Positions 31,914-41,121 of a stretch of DNA of 64,000 bases are shown here, in pieces. The notes beneath the pieces are model-generated. The model was not told the origin of the DNA. It did no database searches and saw only the letters and a list, made by a program, of their open reading frames with translations. Made by a program: the position numbers and the translations under genes. Origin of the DNA: CALUVN01 sp944323595 (GTDB lineage: Bacteria > Cyanobacteriota > Vampirovibrionia > Gastranaerophilales > Gastranaerophilaceae); the NCBI GenBank assembly GCA_963931255.1, contig OZ006972.1:1612001-1676000 (forward strand). Direction: 5' to 3'. Each line of letters begins with the position of its first letter. Position 1 is the stretch's first letter.

Positions 31914-34361
31914 ATGAGTTTGAAGTTTTTGGATGACGGTTTTGATAAACGACTGATACAGAAGAATGAGAGCGGAAGTATCAACCATTTTTTACTGGAA
32001 AATAACATCAAACAGATAGAGCAAATCTGCGACTTTTTGGAGACTAAGTTTCCGTTGATGTTGATAAACGGTTTTATGGGAACGGGTAAGACTTCTGTCG
32101 TTAATTATGCGGCATCTTTCATTTCTAAAGATGCTATTAAGCTGGAATACAATTGTTTTGAAACAACAATACTTGATGATATTCTGCTTGCTTTTTTTGA
32201 CGAGTTCAAAAAGCTTGCGGCAATGGGTGTTATTAATAATCCAAAAGCTAAATCTGACAATTTTACCCAGAAGATTAATTCATATTTCGAGGCTATAAAT
32301 AAGCCTATTCTTATTATAATCAACTCATTTGAAGAGGTTTTGAAAGAAAATAAGCAGGAAATAATTGATTTTATTATTCATCTTTCGGGATTTCAGAATA
32401 TCAAAACAATTCTTGTATCACGAACTTTTTCATTGTCTGATTTTGATAAAAAAGTCGGATACAAAAGGGCAACAATTCTCGCTCTTGAAAAATCAATATT
32501 TGAAAAGTTTCTTCGTGCTGAGGGAATTAAAAATATAGGACCGTTCTCTGATGAGTTGTATAAACATTCAAGGGGGTATTTTTTCTATACGCTGTTATCA
32601 ATAAAAATTATACACTTGAGAAAGCTTTCATTACTTGATTTTATAGAGGGATTTTCAAAAAGTTTTCTATCGTTTAATGATTTTATTCTGAGGGAAGCGC
32701 TGGCTTTTGTTGATCCGGTGAGCGGGCATCTGTTCAGATTTTTGACAACAATGCGCCATCCTATTAGTATCAAACTTCTTCAGACTTTGCATTTGTATGA
32801 TGAACAGAGATTTAACTTCTTTATTGAAAATTTAATATTGACTAAAGAGAACGATACTGTTTATTTGCAGGATTATTATAAAGTTATTGCGGAAAATTCC
32901 ATTCCTGAAAACGTGTCTGTAAAACTTCATCAGGGGTGCGTTGATTTATATAATACCCAGCTGCCGTTGAAGCCTCTGGAGAGGGATTTGCTGATTTCCC
33001 GCCAGACAATGCGTAAAGAAATTGAATACCATTCAATGTTTATTCCTAAAAAAGTAGTTTTGCCTAAAACTTCTTCCCAGAATATTGAATACAAAGAGTA
33101 TACCGGTACAATGCATCCGGATAAAATTAAGCAGCCTCAAACCTCCGATGTACAGCAATCGGTTCCTGTCGATGAGAAAACAACAAAAGATGAAAAATTG
33201 AAAAATATGTCTTTTATCTTTGAAAGCGAAGATGGTCTGGCTGCATTAAATCAGATAGCAACTTCGATTAAGAATTTTCTTCATGTTTCTGACCAGCAGA
33301 GGGAGCAGGAAGAAAAATCATCCCTGACTGAACTTATTAATATTGCAAGACAGGAAGAACAGGCATATAATTTTAAAAGGGTTATATCCTTGTATCAGCG
33401 TGCTCTTACCTTAAAGAATGATGATGATTATTATACGTTTTTGCCTAAGATTTATACCAATCTTGGCGCTGCGTATCAAACTTTGTCTGATTGGTATAAT
33501 TCTTTGAAATACTATGAACAGGCGCTAGAGTTTTATATTTCAGTTAATGATTTGGAAAAAATTTGTGAAACCAAACTTGCTATCGCAAATATTTATTATA
33601 TTACTTTCAAGCGGGATTTGGCTAAAAAATTGCTGACAGAGATTTTAGGCTGCAACGATGCGTCTTCTGATGTAAAAATTAAAACGTATGTTGCGATGGC
33701 GAATCTTTCCGAAAATTTAAACTTAAATCAGGATTATTATAACAGAGCACTGGAACTGGTAAATTCTTCCACTGATAAAAAGACTTTATCAGAGTTATAT
33801 TTTAAGTATGCGCTCCTGTGTGATGATAAAAATGATCCGAATAAGGCTGTTGAATATTATAAAAAATGCATCAACCTTGATTCAAATCCGCGAATTAACA
33901 TAAATCTTTCCGCTGCATTGTCTAATCTGGCGGAACTTTATGACGAAGCCGGAAGCAGTGATTTCGCCGCGAAATATTATCTGGAAAGTTTGAGAATTGA
34001 CGAACTGACAAGAAACTTTAACGGAATATACATATCTTCTATGAAACTCGCAGAACTTTACACTGTTAAAGATGCAGAAAAGGCTGTTAAATATTTTGAC
34101 AAGGCAAAAGTTTGTGCAAAAGAACTCGGCGAAAAGTTTTATATGGCGTCAACTGCGCTTGCAATAGGTGATTTTTATTACAACCGCAATGAAAATGAAA
34201 AAGCTCTGGAAAATTACCTGCAGGCACAGGAGGTTGCAAAAGATAATTTCAGCAAGGATAATATAGAAAAAATAGCCATGCGGATTAATGATATAAAAGT
34301 TCGCGTAGGAGAAGATGCATTCACGGAATTGGAAAATAAGATAAAAGATGAAAATAGATAA
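31914..34361 (+). CDS. P-loop NTPase with C-terminal TPR repeats (STAND-like)
   Basis: 815 residues. Walker A is GFMGTGKT (53-60), a Walker B-like strand is PILIIINSFEE (131-141), and TILVSRTF (165-172) resembles the sensor-1 strand with its arginine, as in STAND or AAA-type ATPases. A helical region follows, then a linker, and from about residue 495 to the end there are at least six TPR-like helix pairs (for example IYTNLGAAYQTLSDWYNSLKYYEQAL, split IYTNLGAAYQTLSDWY). Such proteins often act as signalling switches, where the repeats sense a ligand or partner. The specific role is unknown. The end overlaps the rsmG start by 14 bases. Confidence 0.75.
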   Translation: MSLKFLDDGFDKRLIQKNESGSINHFLLENNIKQIEQICDFLETKFPLMLINGFMGTGKTSVVNYAASFISKDAIKLEYNCFETTILDDILLAFFDEFKKLAAMGVINNPKAKSDNFTQKINSYFEAINKPILIIINSFEEVLKENKQEIIDFIIHLSGFQNIKTILVSRTFSLSDFDKKVGYKRATILALEKSIFEKFLRAEGIKNIGPFSDELYKHSRGYFFYTLLSIKIIHLRKLSLLDFIEGFSKSFLSFNDFILREALAFVDPVSGHLFRFLTTMRHPISIKLLQTLHLYDEQRFNFFIENLILTKENDTVYLQDYYKVIAENSIPENVSVKLHQGCVDLYNTQLPLKPLERDLLISRQTMRKEIEYHSMFIPKKVVLPKTSSQNIEYKEYTGTMHPDKIKQPQTSDVQQSVPVDEKTTKDEKLKNMSFIFESEDGLAALNQIATSIKNFLHVSDQQREQEEKSSLTELINIARQEEQAYNFKRVISLYQRALTLKNDDDYYTFLPKIYTNLGAAYQTLSDWYNSLKYYEQALEFYISVNDLEKICETKLAIANIYYITFKRDLAKKLLTEILGCNDASSDVKIKTYVAMANLSENLNLNQDYYNRALELVNSSTDKKTLSELYFKYALLCDDKNDPNKAVEYYKKCINLDSNPRININLSAALSNLAELYDEAGSSDFAAKYYLESLRIDELTRNFNGIYISSMKLAELYTVKDAEKAVKYFDKAKVCAKELGEKFYMASTALAIGDFYYNRNENEKALENYLQAQEVAKDNFSKDNIEKIAMRINDIKVRVGEDAFTELENKIKDENR

Positions 34362-34941
34362 AAGTGTTTACGAACAGTATATGAGTGCATTTATTGCACA
34401 GAATGCAAAAGTAAATTTGATTTCCAAAAATGATGAAAAGTTTTTGTGGGAGAAACATATTTTTGATTCGCTTGCTGTGGGAAAAGTATTTGAAAAATAT
34501 GGTACACCGGCGACTCTTCTTGATATTGGTACCGGCGGCGGTTTTCCGGCGGTTCCTGTTGCGCTTGCCTATCCGGAGATTGAAGTTTACGCCCTCGACA
34601 GCATAAGAAAAAAAATTAACGCTATAGAAAATATAAAAGCTGAATTAGATATAAAAAATTTACATACAATATGCGAGCGTGCTGAAAAAATTACGGATAA
34701 GTTTGATATGGTTACATCCCGTGCCGTCGCGCCATTGAAAGTTATTACTGAATATGCAATGCCAAGATTGAATAAAAATGGAATTTTCGTGGCATATAAA
34801 TCTGTAAAAACACAGGAAGAAATCAATGAAGCTTCTGTTGTTTTGAAAAAATATAAGGCAAAAGTGGCTGATATTATGGAATATAAGCTTCCTCTTGACG
34901 AAAACCACACCAGAAATTTGATTGTTATAATTAATGAATAA
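34348..34941 (+). CDS. rsmG: 16S rRNA (guanine-N7) methyltransferase RsmG
   Basis: 197 residues, slightly short but within family range. It methylates G527 of 16S rRNA using S-adenosylmethionine. The SAM motif is LLDIGTGGGFPAVPVALAYP, followed by VYALDSIRKKINAIENI, and the family block VTSRAVAPLKVITEYAMP. It starts inside the NTPase-TPR gene, so translation is coupled. Confidence 0.94.
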   Translation: MKIDKSVYEQYMSAFIAQNAKVNLISKNDEKFLWEKHIFDSLAVGKVFEKYGTPATLLDIGTGGGFPAVPVALAYPEIEVYALDSIRKKINAIENIKAELDIKNLHTICERAEKITDKFDMVTSRAVAPLKVITEYAMPRLNKNGIFVAYKSVKTQEEINEASVVLKKYKAKVADIMEYKLPLDENHTRNLIVIINE

Positions 34942-35053
34942 ATAGCTAAAAATGAAAATATTAGTAAGTAAATTATTTATTAGTTATAAATTGAATGGCT
35001 TTTAGTGCAAGATAATGCAAATATAGTCGTATGAGTACGATTATTTCGTATGT

Positions 35054-35710
35054 TTATGCCAGCGGTATTTTTATCTCAAATATGGTTAAGTCCGGTGTTG
35101 ATTGCAAAAGTTTTAAATCTGCGTTTTGCTGGGCAAGATTGTTTTTACAAATATAAAGCCCGAGTCCGCTCCCTGTTTTTTTTGTCGTAAAACCGTCTTT
35201 AAATATTTCTGACTGCTTATCTTCAGGTATCATTTTCCCGTTGTTAGAAACTCTTATACGTGCTGTATTATTCTCTTTTATCAGTTCTATTTTTATTTCT
35301 CCGGCTGTATCAATAGATTCAATAGCGTTTTTTATAAGGTTTACTATGCAGGCGAGAAATTTGTTTTCGTCTATTTCAGCAATGCAATCTCCGGCTGCGT
35401 CCAAATTGAATTTTACACATTTATCGTGCACATAGACTTTTGACATTTCAAGCGCCTGAAACAAAAGTTCTCTTAAATCACTCTTTTGTATTTTTAAATT
35501 ATCCAGTGATTTTAAATCCGTAAGTGAATTTGAAATGATTTTCAAAGATTTGCCGATGCAGTCAAGCGCATTATTTACTGATTGATTTTCAACTCCGGAA
35601 TTCGCAAGCTGTTTGCGGATAATTTCCGTATAGACATCACATATAGAAATATGATTTCTTATCTCGTGCGCTATACATCTTGCCTGCTCCTGTATCAATT
35701 CGCTCTGCAT
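35054..35710 (-). CDS. Cytoplasmic sensor histidine kinase, minimal
   Basis: 218 residues with no sensor or membrane domain. The phosphoacceptor His15 lies in HEIRNH, close to the N-terminus; the N box is NLIKNAIESI, and the G boxes are present in TGSGLGLYICKNN. The ATPase domain is compact. It follows a NarL-type response regulator gene on the same strand and is probably its partner, perhaps receiving a signal through another protein. GGAG precedes the ATG. A terminator-like hairpin separates it from the regulator gene, which would reduce its expression. Confidence 0.88.
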   Translation of the reverse strand: MQSELIQEQARCIAHEIRNHISICDVYTEIIRKQLANSGVENQSVNNALDCIGKSLKIISNSLTDLKSLDNLKIQKSDLRELLFQALEMSKVYVHDKCVKFNLDAAGDCIAEIDENKFLACIVNLIKNAIESIDTAGEIKIELIKENNTARIRVSNNGKMIPEDKQSEIFKDGFTTKKTGSGLGLYICKNNLAQQNADLKLLQSTPDLTIFEIKIPLA

Positions 35711-35727
35711 TATAAACTCCTTAATTA

Positions 35728-35766
35728 TAAAAAAAAGGTTTGAAACTTTTCTATAATTCCAAACCT
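35728..35766 (-). terminator. Terminator/attenuator between response regulator and kinase
   Basis: On the minus strand AGGTTTGGAA pairs with TTTCAAACCT (one mismatch), followed by a run of T. It lies between two genes that would normally be one operon. Confidence 0.6.
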
Positions 35767-35788
35767 CTATACGTTACTATATTAACAA

Positions 35789-36487
35789 TTAAACTGCAAC
35801 TTTAGATCTTTTTCTATTGCCGAAGCCGTTATTTAAAGCATATAAAACAGCCTGGGTTCTGTCATTAACCTGAAGTTTCTGGAAGATGTTATTTACGTGG
35901 GTTTTTACGGTTGTTTCGGAGATGAATAATTTACCCGCAATCCCTTTGTAATTGTTTCCCTGTGTAAGGAGTTCCAAAACTTCTTCTTCTCTTGATGTCA
36001 GATAAGTTAAGAGATTTTCTTCGTCTGACACAACAGCTTCGTCCTTGAATGAACGTTGGAAGTATTCAAAGAATCTTGATGAAAGTGCTGACGGTAAATA
36101 AACTTTGCCTGCAGAAACTTCATCAATGGCGTAAATAAGCTGGGCTGAAGCCATTGTTTTTAAAACATACCCCTTGGCACCTATTTTCATAGCACGGAAA
36201 ATTAAATCAGCGTCATCATAACCGCTTAATGCAATTATTCTGGTGTCAAGCCCTAGTTTTTCAATTTCCTGAATAGCTTGCAAGCCGTCTTTTTCAGGCA
36301 TATTAATATCCATTAACACGATATCCGGACGATATTTTTTGATTAAATTAATGGCAACATTTGCGCTTGTTGTTGCCCCAACCACATCATAGCAGCCCTC
36401 TAACGATACAAGTTCTTTAATACCGCGAAGGTGATCAGAGTTATCATCCACTAATAAAACTCTTGACTTTCTTTTAAACTCTCTCAT
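35789..36487 (-). CDS. NarL/FixJ-family response regulator
   Basis: 232 residues. Receiver domain with phosphoacceptor Asp60 (DIVLMDINMP) and the acidic pair DD near residue 14, switch lysine in VLKTM, and a C-terminal LuxR-type helix-turn-helix (LTSREEEVLELL, GIAGKLFISETTVKTHVNNI). It acts as a DNA-binding transcription factor after phosphorylation. Paired with the kinase encoded downstream. GGGAGA precedes the ATG. Confidence 0.93.
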   Translation of the reverse strand: MREFKRKSRVLLVDDNSDHLRGIKELVSLEGCYDVVGATTSANVAINLIKKYRPDIVLMDINMPEKDGLQAIQEIEKLGLDTRIIALSGYDDADLIFRAMKIGAKGYVLKTMASAQLIYAIDEVSAGKVYLPSALSSRFFEYFQRSFKDEAVVSDEENLLTYLTSREEEVLELLTQGNNYKGIAGKLFISETTVKTHVNNIFQKLQVNDRTQAVLYALNNGFGNRKRSKVAV

Positions 36488-36724
36488 TTATCCATCTCCC
36501 GTTTTTATTTTGAGTTCCATCCCTCTACAGTATTCATACTACACTTTTTGCATGACGGTTTCTATCCATGTCCTGATTTATATTCTAGTCATGGCAGTTT
36601 GAGAATTCGTTCTAAATCTTTGGATTGATAAAATATCTCAATCCCTTGCCCTGACATGATTAGCGGCATGGTTGATATTTTCCTGTCAAATATCAGGGTT
36701 AATATTTTCGGTGTAGTTTATGTG

Positions 36725-36733
36725 TGGTATAAT
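36725..36733 (+). promoter_or_regulatory. Extended -10 promoter of rmuC
   Basis: TGGTATAAT: a perfect -10 hexamer with the TGn extension, 31 bases before the rmuC ATG. The -35 region is poor, as usual for extended -10 promoters. Confidence 0.55.
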
Positions 36734-36764
36734 TTCAATGTAAATAATTTCAGCGAGGGATTGC

Positions 36765-37835
36765 ATGGATATTGGGGTGTTCTTGGCGGGTTTTGTAATA
36801 GGAGCTGTGTGTATACTGATTCCGGTACTTATAATTAATAAAATTGCAAAATCATCAAAAGATATGATGCTTGAGCAGATGAAACTTTACTTTGAAAATA
36901 CTGCAAATAAAATTTTTAAAGAGAGTACGGGAGAATTAACCTCGCAAAATAAGGAAAAACTGGATGAATTTTTTACACGTTTTCGGGACAGAATAGAAAT
37001 TTTTGAAAAACTTGCAAAAGATAACCTTGAAAAAGAAAACGAAAACTTTGCTCATTTTGATAATAATATAAAGAGTTTTCTTGAAGCCGGTAAAAAAATT
37101 GAAAATGAAGCCAATACTCTTGTAAATGTTATGAGAGCTGATAACCGTACACAGGGTCGCTGGGGAGAAATCGTCCTTGACAGAGTGCTTGAAGCTTCGG
37201 GCTTAAGAAAAGATTTTGAATACAAAACACAGAAAAATGCGCAGGATGGCAGACCTGATGCAACAGTATTTCTTCCTGATAACAGATGTGTCTATATAGA
37301 CGCCAAAACTTCCTTTGCCTCCTGGGATGGTTATGTTAATGCTAAAGATGACGCCGAAAAAGATATTCATCTTAAACAATTTATGGACTCAACCAAAGCT
37401 CACATAAACGGGCTGGCGAAACGAGATTATTCTGTTGATGAAAAATCTCCTGATTATGTTTTGATGTTTATTCCGATAGAAAGCTGTTATTCTATGCTAT
37501 TTTGTGATGATTGTGAAATGTGGGATTATGCATGGAAAAATAATGTTATGCCGGTTTCTCCCTCAACTCTTCTTGCTGCTTTGAAAATAATTAATGCTTT
37601 CCACATTGTTGACCGTCAGAATAAAAATGCAGTTGAAATTTCAAGATTATGTGCGGCAATGCTTGATAAATTTCATGCATTGTATACAGAAATGCTTAAA
37701 ATTAAAAATACCATTGACGATGCACTGAAAAAGTTAAACGGCAAAGGTAATATAATTAGTCAGATACAAAAAATAGAGGAACTCGGTGTTAAAATGTCAA
37801 AAAAAATACCGGAACTGCCGGAAGATTTACAATAA
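36765..37835 (+). CDS. rmuC: DNA recombination protein RmuC family
   Basis: 356 residues. One N-terminal membrane helix (VFLAGFVIGAVCILIPVLII), a coiled coil (about 30-120), and the RmuC nuclease-like domain: RTQGRWGEIVLDRVLEASGL, GRPDATVFLPDNR, VYIDAKTSFASWDGY with acidic and lysine residues as in PD-(D/E)XK folds, and VLMFIPIESCYSMLF. RmuC limits DNA inversions and rearrangements at repeats in E. coli. GAGG precedes the ATG. Confidence 0.92.
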   Translation: MDIGVFLAGFVIGAVCILIPVLIINKIAKSSKDMMLEQMKLYFENTANKIFKESTGELTSQNKEKLDEFFTRFRDRIEIFEKLAKDNLEKENENFAHFDNNIKSFLEAGKKIENEANTLVNVMRADNRTQGRWGEIVLDRVLEASGLRKDFEYKTQKNAQDGRPDATVFLPDNRCVYIDAKTSFASWDGYVNAKDDAEKDIHLKQFMDSTKAHINGLAKRDYSVDEKSPDYVLMFIPIESCYSMLFCDDCEMWDYAWKNNVMPVSPSTLLAALKIINAFHIVDRQNKNAVEISRLCAAMLDKFHALYTEMLKIKNTIDDALKKLNGKGNIISQIQKIEELGVKMSKKIPELPEDLQ

Positions 37836-37916
37836 ACGAATTCAATTTTACGTGGGATTGATTTTCTTTTGATTGAGTGTTACACTATCAGAGAACTTTT
37901 GTATGGAGTATTGTGT

Positions 37917-38672
37917 ATGATTGAAAATATTGAAGCTAAAGACAGAATTATTCTTGCCCTTGATGTTGATACGTTAGACGAAGTAAGAGAACTTGTTTGT
38001 GAATTGAAAGATTATGTCGGCTCGTTTAAGATAGGTTTACCAATAATTGTCAATTATGGTTATGAAGCGGTGAGATTAATAGAGTCTTTAGGTGCAAAAT
38101 GCTATTATGACGGCAAATTCCACGATATTCCGCATACTGTAGAGAAAGCCTGCCAGCATCTTGTAAAAAATGATGTTAAATACTTTAATATCCATCTTCA
38201 AGGCGGGTCCAAAATGGTTTCATCAGCGGTGAAAGCCTCTCGCGCAGCAGCAAAAGAAATGGGCAAAGAACCACCTCATATATACGGTGTCACACTTCTT
38301 TCAAGCTTTGGACAACGCACTTTGACCGAGGAACTTTGCGTTCAGAAGAATATAGAAGATTATGTTATTCAATTGGTACAGCTTGCAAAAGAATGTGAAC
38401 TTGACGGAGTTCTTGCAAGTGCAGATGAGGCAAAAAGAATTAGAAAATTGTTCGGAGATGATTTGACAATAATTTGTCCTGCAACACGTCCAACCTGGTC
38501 TGTTGTTAACGATCAGGTCAGAGTTGTTACTCCTAAGGAAGCAATACTTGCCGGTGTTGATTATATTGTTATCGGCAGACCTATTATTGAAGCAGAAAAC
38601 AGAACTGTTGCCGCGCAGCTTGTTATTGATGAGATTGCTGCTGCACTGGAAGAAAAAGCTCTTCCTGTTTAA
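37917..38672 (+). CDS. pyrF: Orotidine 5'-phosphate decarboxylase
   Basis: 251 residues. It catalyses the last step of UMP synthesis. Motifs: IILALDVDTLDEV at the start, FKIGLPI, the catalytic set YYDGKFHDIPHTV (family DxKxxDI), GVTLLSSFG and the phosphate-binding VIGRPII near the end. The start at 37917 is supported by GGAG 9 bases upstream; an earlier in-frame ATG (37869) is not. Its 3' end overlaps the convergent comEC gene by 50 bases. Confidence 0.95.
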   Translation: MIENIEAKDRIILALDVDTLDEVRELVCELKDYVGSFKIGLPIIVNYGYEAVRLIESLGAKCYYDGKFHDIPHTVEKACQHLVKNDVKYFNIHLQGGSKMVSSAVKASRAAAKEMGKEPPHIYGVTLLSSFGQRTLTEELCVQKNIEDYVIQLVQLAKECELDGVLASADEAKRIRKLFGDDLTIICPATRPTWSVVNDQVRVVTPKEAILAGVDYIVIGRPIIEAENRTVAAQLVIDEIAAALEEKALPV

Positions 38673-41052
38673 TGTATTTATGTTTGTTTCTGTCAAATGT
38701 TTTTATTTCATAAGAATTATTTTTTGAAATAATTTTGACTGAATGATTGATATCTGTTCTGTATATTTTGGTATTTCGTAAAGTATCAAGCACTGCCCTT
38801 GTCGGATGTCCGAATGTGTTTGTACCTGTTGAAATAAGAGAAATTTCCGGCTTTAAATAGCTTATCATATCTGAGTCAACAACATTATTCCCGCCGTGAT
38901 GACCGACTTTTAAAACATCAATATCATCAGGAATGTTTTTCTTTACCTGTTCAAACGCTTTTACTCCTGCGTCACCTGTGAATAACATTTTGAAATTATT
39001 ATGCTGTACAAGTGCAAATATTGAATTTTCATTGTCATTCTTTTTACCGTTAAAATGTCCTCTCATAACATTTATTGAAAAATTGGGTTCTGTATAAATC
39101 GGCTCCGGCTTATTAACAACAACAGTATTTATATTTTTTGTTTTAAGAATAGAATAAATTTGTTCTGAAGTATAGGAATCATCTTCAGTAGAATTTATAT
39201 AAACTGTTTTTACCTTCAGATTTTTAATCAAATCGTATGCCCCGCCGGAGTGGTCATTGTCAAAGTGGGTAATTATAATTCCCTCAAGATTTTTTATACC
39301 TCTATCTTTCATATATTTCAGGATAAGAAACTCAGCCTGCGACTTACCGCCGTTATAACCGGATTTACCTGTGTCTATCATGAAGTATTTGTTTTGAGGT
39401 GTTTTAAGTAAAAATGCGTCTGCATTTTTTACATCAAAAGCTATTACCTCAAAATTCCTGTTCGGGATGTTTATCGTAGAAACAAAGATGACACCTGTCA
39501 GAGCGCATATTGTCAGAAAAACTTTTTTGTTAAAGCTGGTCTTAAATAAAAAGGTTATCAAAAGCACAATCACGTAATATAAAAGCAATTGAAAAATTGA
39601 CGGATGTGTAGTTTGCAGAACAGCATTCGGAATATCCGAGAAAAAGTTTGATATCTCTACAATAACATTCAGCATAATATTTAAAATAAAATCTATCGCA
39701 GGACACAGAAATTTTGCTAATAAGGGAACCATAGCCAGTATTGAACTGATAAAGCCTCCAAAGCTGACTATACTTAAAAACGGCATAATTGCTATATTGG
39801 CAAGAACAGAATAAGTTGAGATTGTATTAAAATAAAACATCTGTATCGGAATAACCCACACCTGCGCTACAACAGGAATTAAGACCGCAGAGAGTACAAC
39901 CGGTGCATAAGGTAATTTTATGGCTTTAATTTTTTCCTGTAATATTTCGGCTGTCGTCAAAAGTCCGAATGTTACGACAAATGAAAGCTGAAAACCTACG
40001 TCATTTATATATGCAGGGTTATAAATTAACATCAACATGCCGACGAATGACAAAAGAGAAATGCTGTGTGCATCTCTGTCTATAAGTTTTCCTGCCAGCA
40101 CAAACAAAAGCATAAGTGCGGCTCTCACGACAGATGCTCCTAAACCTGTCATAAGAGTGTAAAGTATGACAATTCCCATACCGCTTATTACGCTGAATTT
40201 AAAAGGAACGCGGAGCCGCCGCATAAAGAAATACCAGAAAGAATATATAAACGCCACATTCATACCGGAAGCTGCAAGTATATGGAGCAAACCCGAATTT
40301 GTAAAAGAATCTTTTACGTAATCAGGCGGTGCCACAGCATCATCACCAAAAACAATCCCGCCTAGAATTTCAAGATTAGGACTTTTTAAATAATCTGAAT
40401 GTATATCTATAATTTTGTTTCTAAGATTATTTAGTCCGGACAAAAATTTCCATCGCAAAGACATTTTTGTGTCAATTTCTGTGAAATCTTCGAAATTCGC
40501 ATAAATTACTGAATGAGTGTTGAAATTCCTCAGATATTTTGAATAGTCAAATTGTGATGGGTTTGTAGATGCTGCCGGAATACGAATTTTTGCATCTTTT
40601 ATGTTGTAACTTTTGCCTATATCAAACATTGAAAAATTATTGTCTTCTGATGTCACAGTAACAAGCGTTTTACCGGTTATATTATTATTGTTTATTTTGT
40701 TCGCGTTGAAAAAGAATTTTGTTTTTCCTGTCTTGCTGCTATTTGGAATTGAAACAATTTGCCCTGTGATATCTGCTTTCAGAGGTGCTAATTTGGAAAG
40801 TTCATCATAGTTAATTGTTTTTAATCCGGCATTAAAAAAGCCTGCATAAAAAACTATAATCCAGAAGATTACATATTTTACCGGAATAATGTTTAAAATT
40901 AATAGTAAAATCATACCGGCAGAAATTATACAAGCCGCTGCTACCGCACAATCATTGAAGTATGACATAATTCCAACAATAAAGATTATTGCTGTAATAA
41001 ACATAACAGAATTTTTATTCTGCAAATATTCTAAAACATACTTCCTAAACAT
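38623..41052 (-). CDS. comEC: ComEC/Rec2-family DNA uptake channel
   Basis: 809 residues, full length. N-terminal membrane helices and an OB-fold DUF4131 region (residues about 20-190), the central competence domain with many helices (HILAASGMNVAFIYSFWYF; GLGASVVRAALML), and a C-terminal metallo-beta-lactamase-like domain with ITHFDNDHSGGAYDL (HxDxDH metal motif) and KVGHHGGNN. ComEC carries single-stranded DNA across the inner membrane during natural transformation. All three parts are intact. No other competence gene is visible in the window. Confidence 0.94.
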   Translation of the reverse strand: MFRKYVLEYLQNKNSVMFITAIIFIVGIMSYFNDCAVAAACIISAGMILLLILNIIPVKYVIFWIIVFYAGFFNAGLKTINYDELSKLAPLKADITGQIVSIPNSSKTGKTKFFFNANKINNNNITGKTLVTVTSEDNNFSMFDIGKSYNIKDAKIRIPAASTNPSQFDYSKYLRNFNTHSVIYANFEDFTEIDTKMSLRWKFLSGLNNLRNKIIDIHSDYLKSPNLEILGGIVFGDDAVAPPDYVKDSFTNSGLLHILAASGMNVAFIYSFWYFFMRRLRVPFKFSVISGMGIVILYTLMTGLGASVVRAALMLLFVLAGKLIDRDAHSISLLSFVGMLMLIYNPAYINDVGFQLSFVVTFGLLTTAEILQEKIKAIKLPYAPVVLSAVLIPVVAQVWVIPIQMFYFNTISTYSVLANIAIMPFLSIVSFGGFISSILAMVPLLAKFLCPAIDFILNIMLNVIVEISNFFSDIPNAVLQTTHPSIFQLLLYYVIVLLITFLFKTSFNKKVFLTICALTGVIFVSTINIPNRNFEVIAFDVKNADAFLLKTPQNKYFMIDTGKSGYNGGKSQAEFLILKYMKDRGIKNLEGIIITHFDNDHSGGAYDLIKNLKVKTVYINSTEDDSYTSEQIYSILKTKNINTVVVNKPEPIYTEPNFSINVMRGHFNGKKNDNENSIFALVQHNNFKMLFTGDAGVKAFEQVKKNIPDDIDVLKVGHHGGNNVVDSDMISYLKPEISLISTGTNTFGHPTRAVLDTLRNTKIYRTDINHSVKIISKNNSYEIKTFDRNKHKYIKQEELFLPVQQQSHQ

Positions 41053-41121
41053 TCTTAAATAATCATACAGAAAAAATATTTCCTTACAATAGAAAATAAG
41101 CCTGATATAAATTTTTATAAT

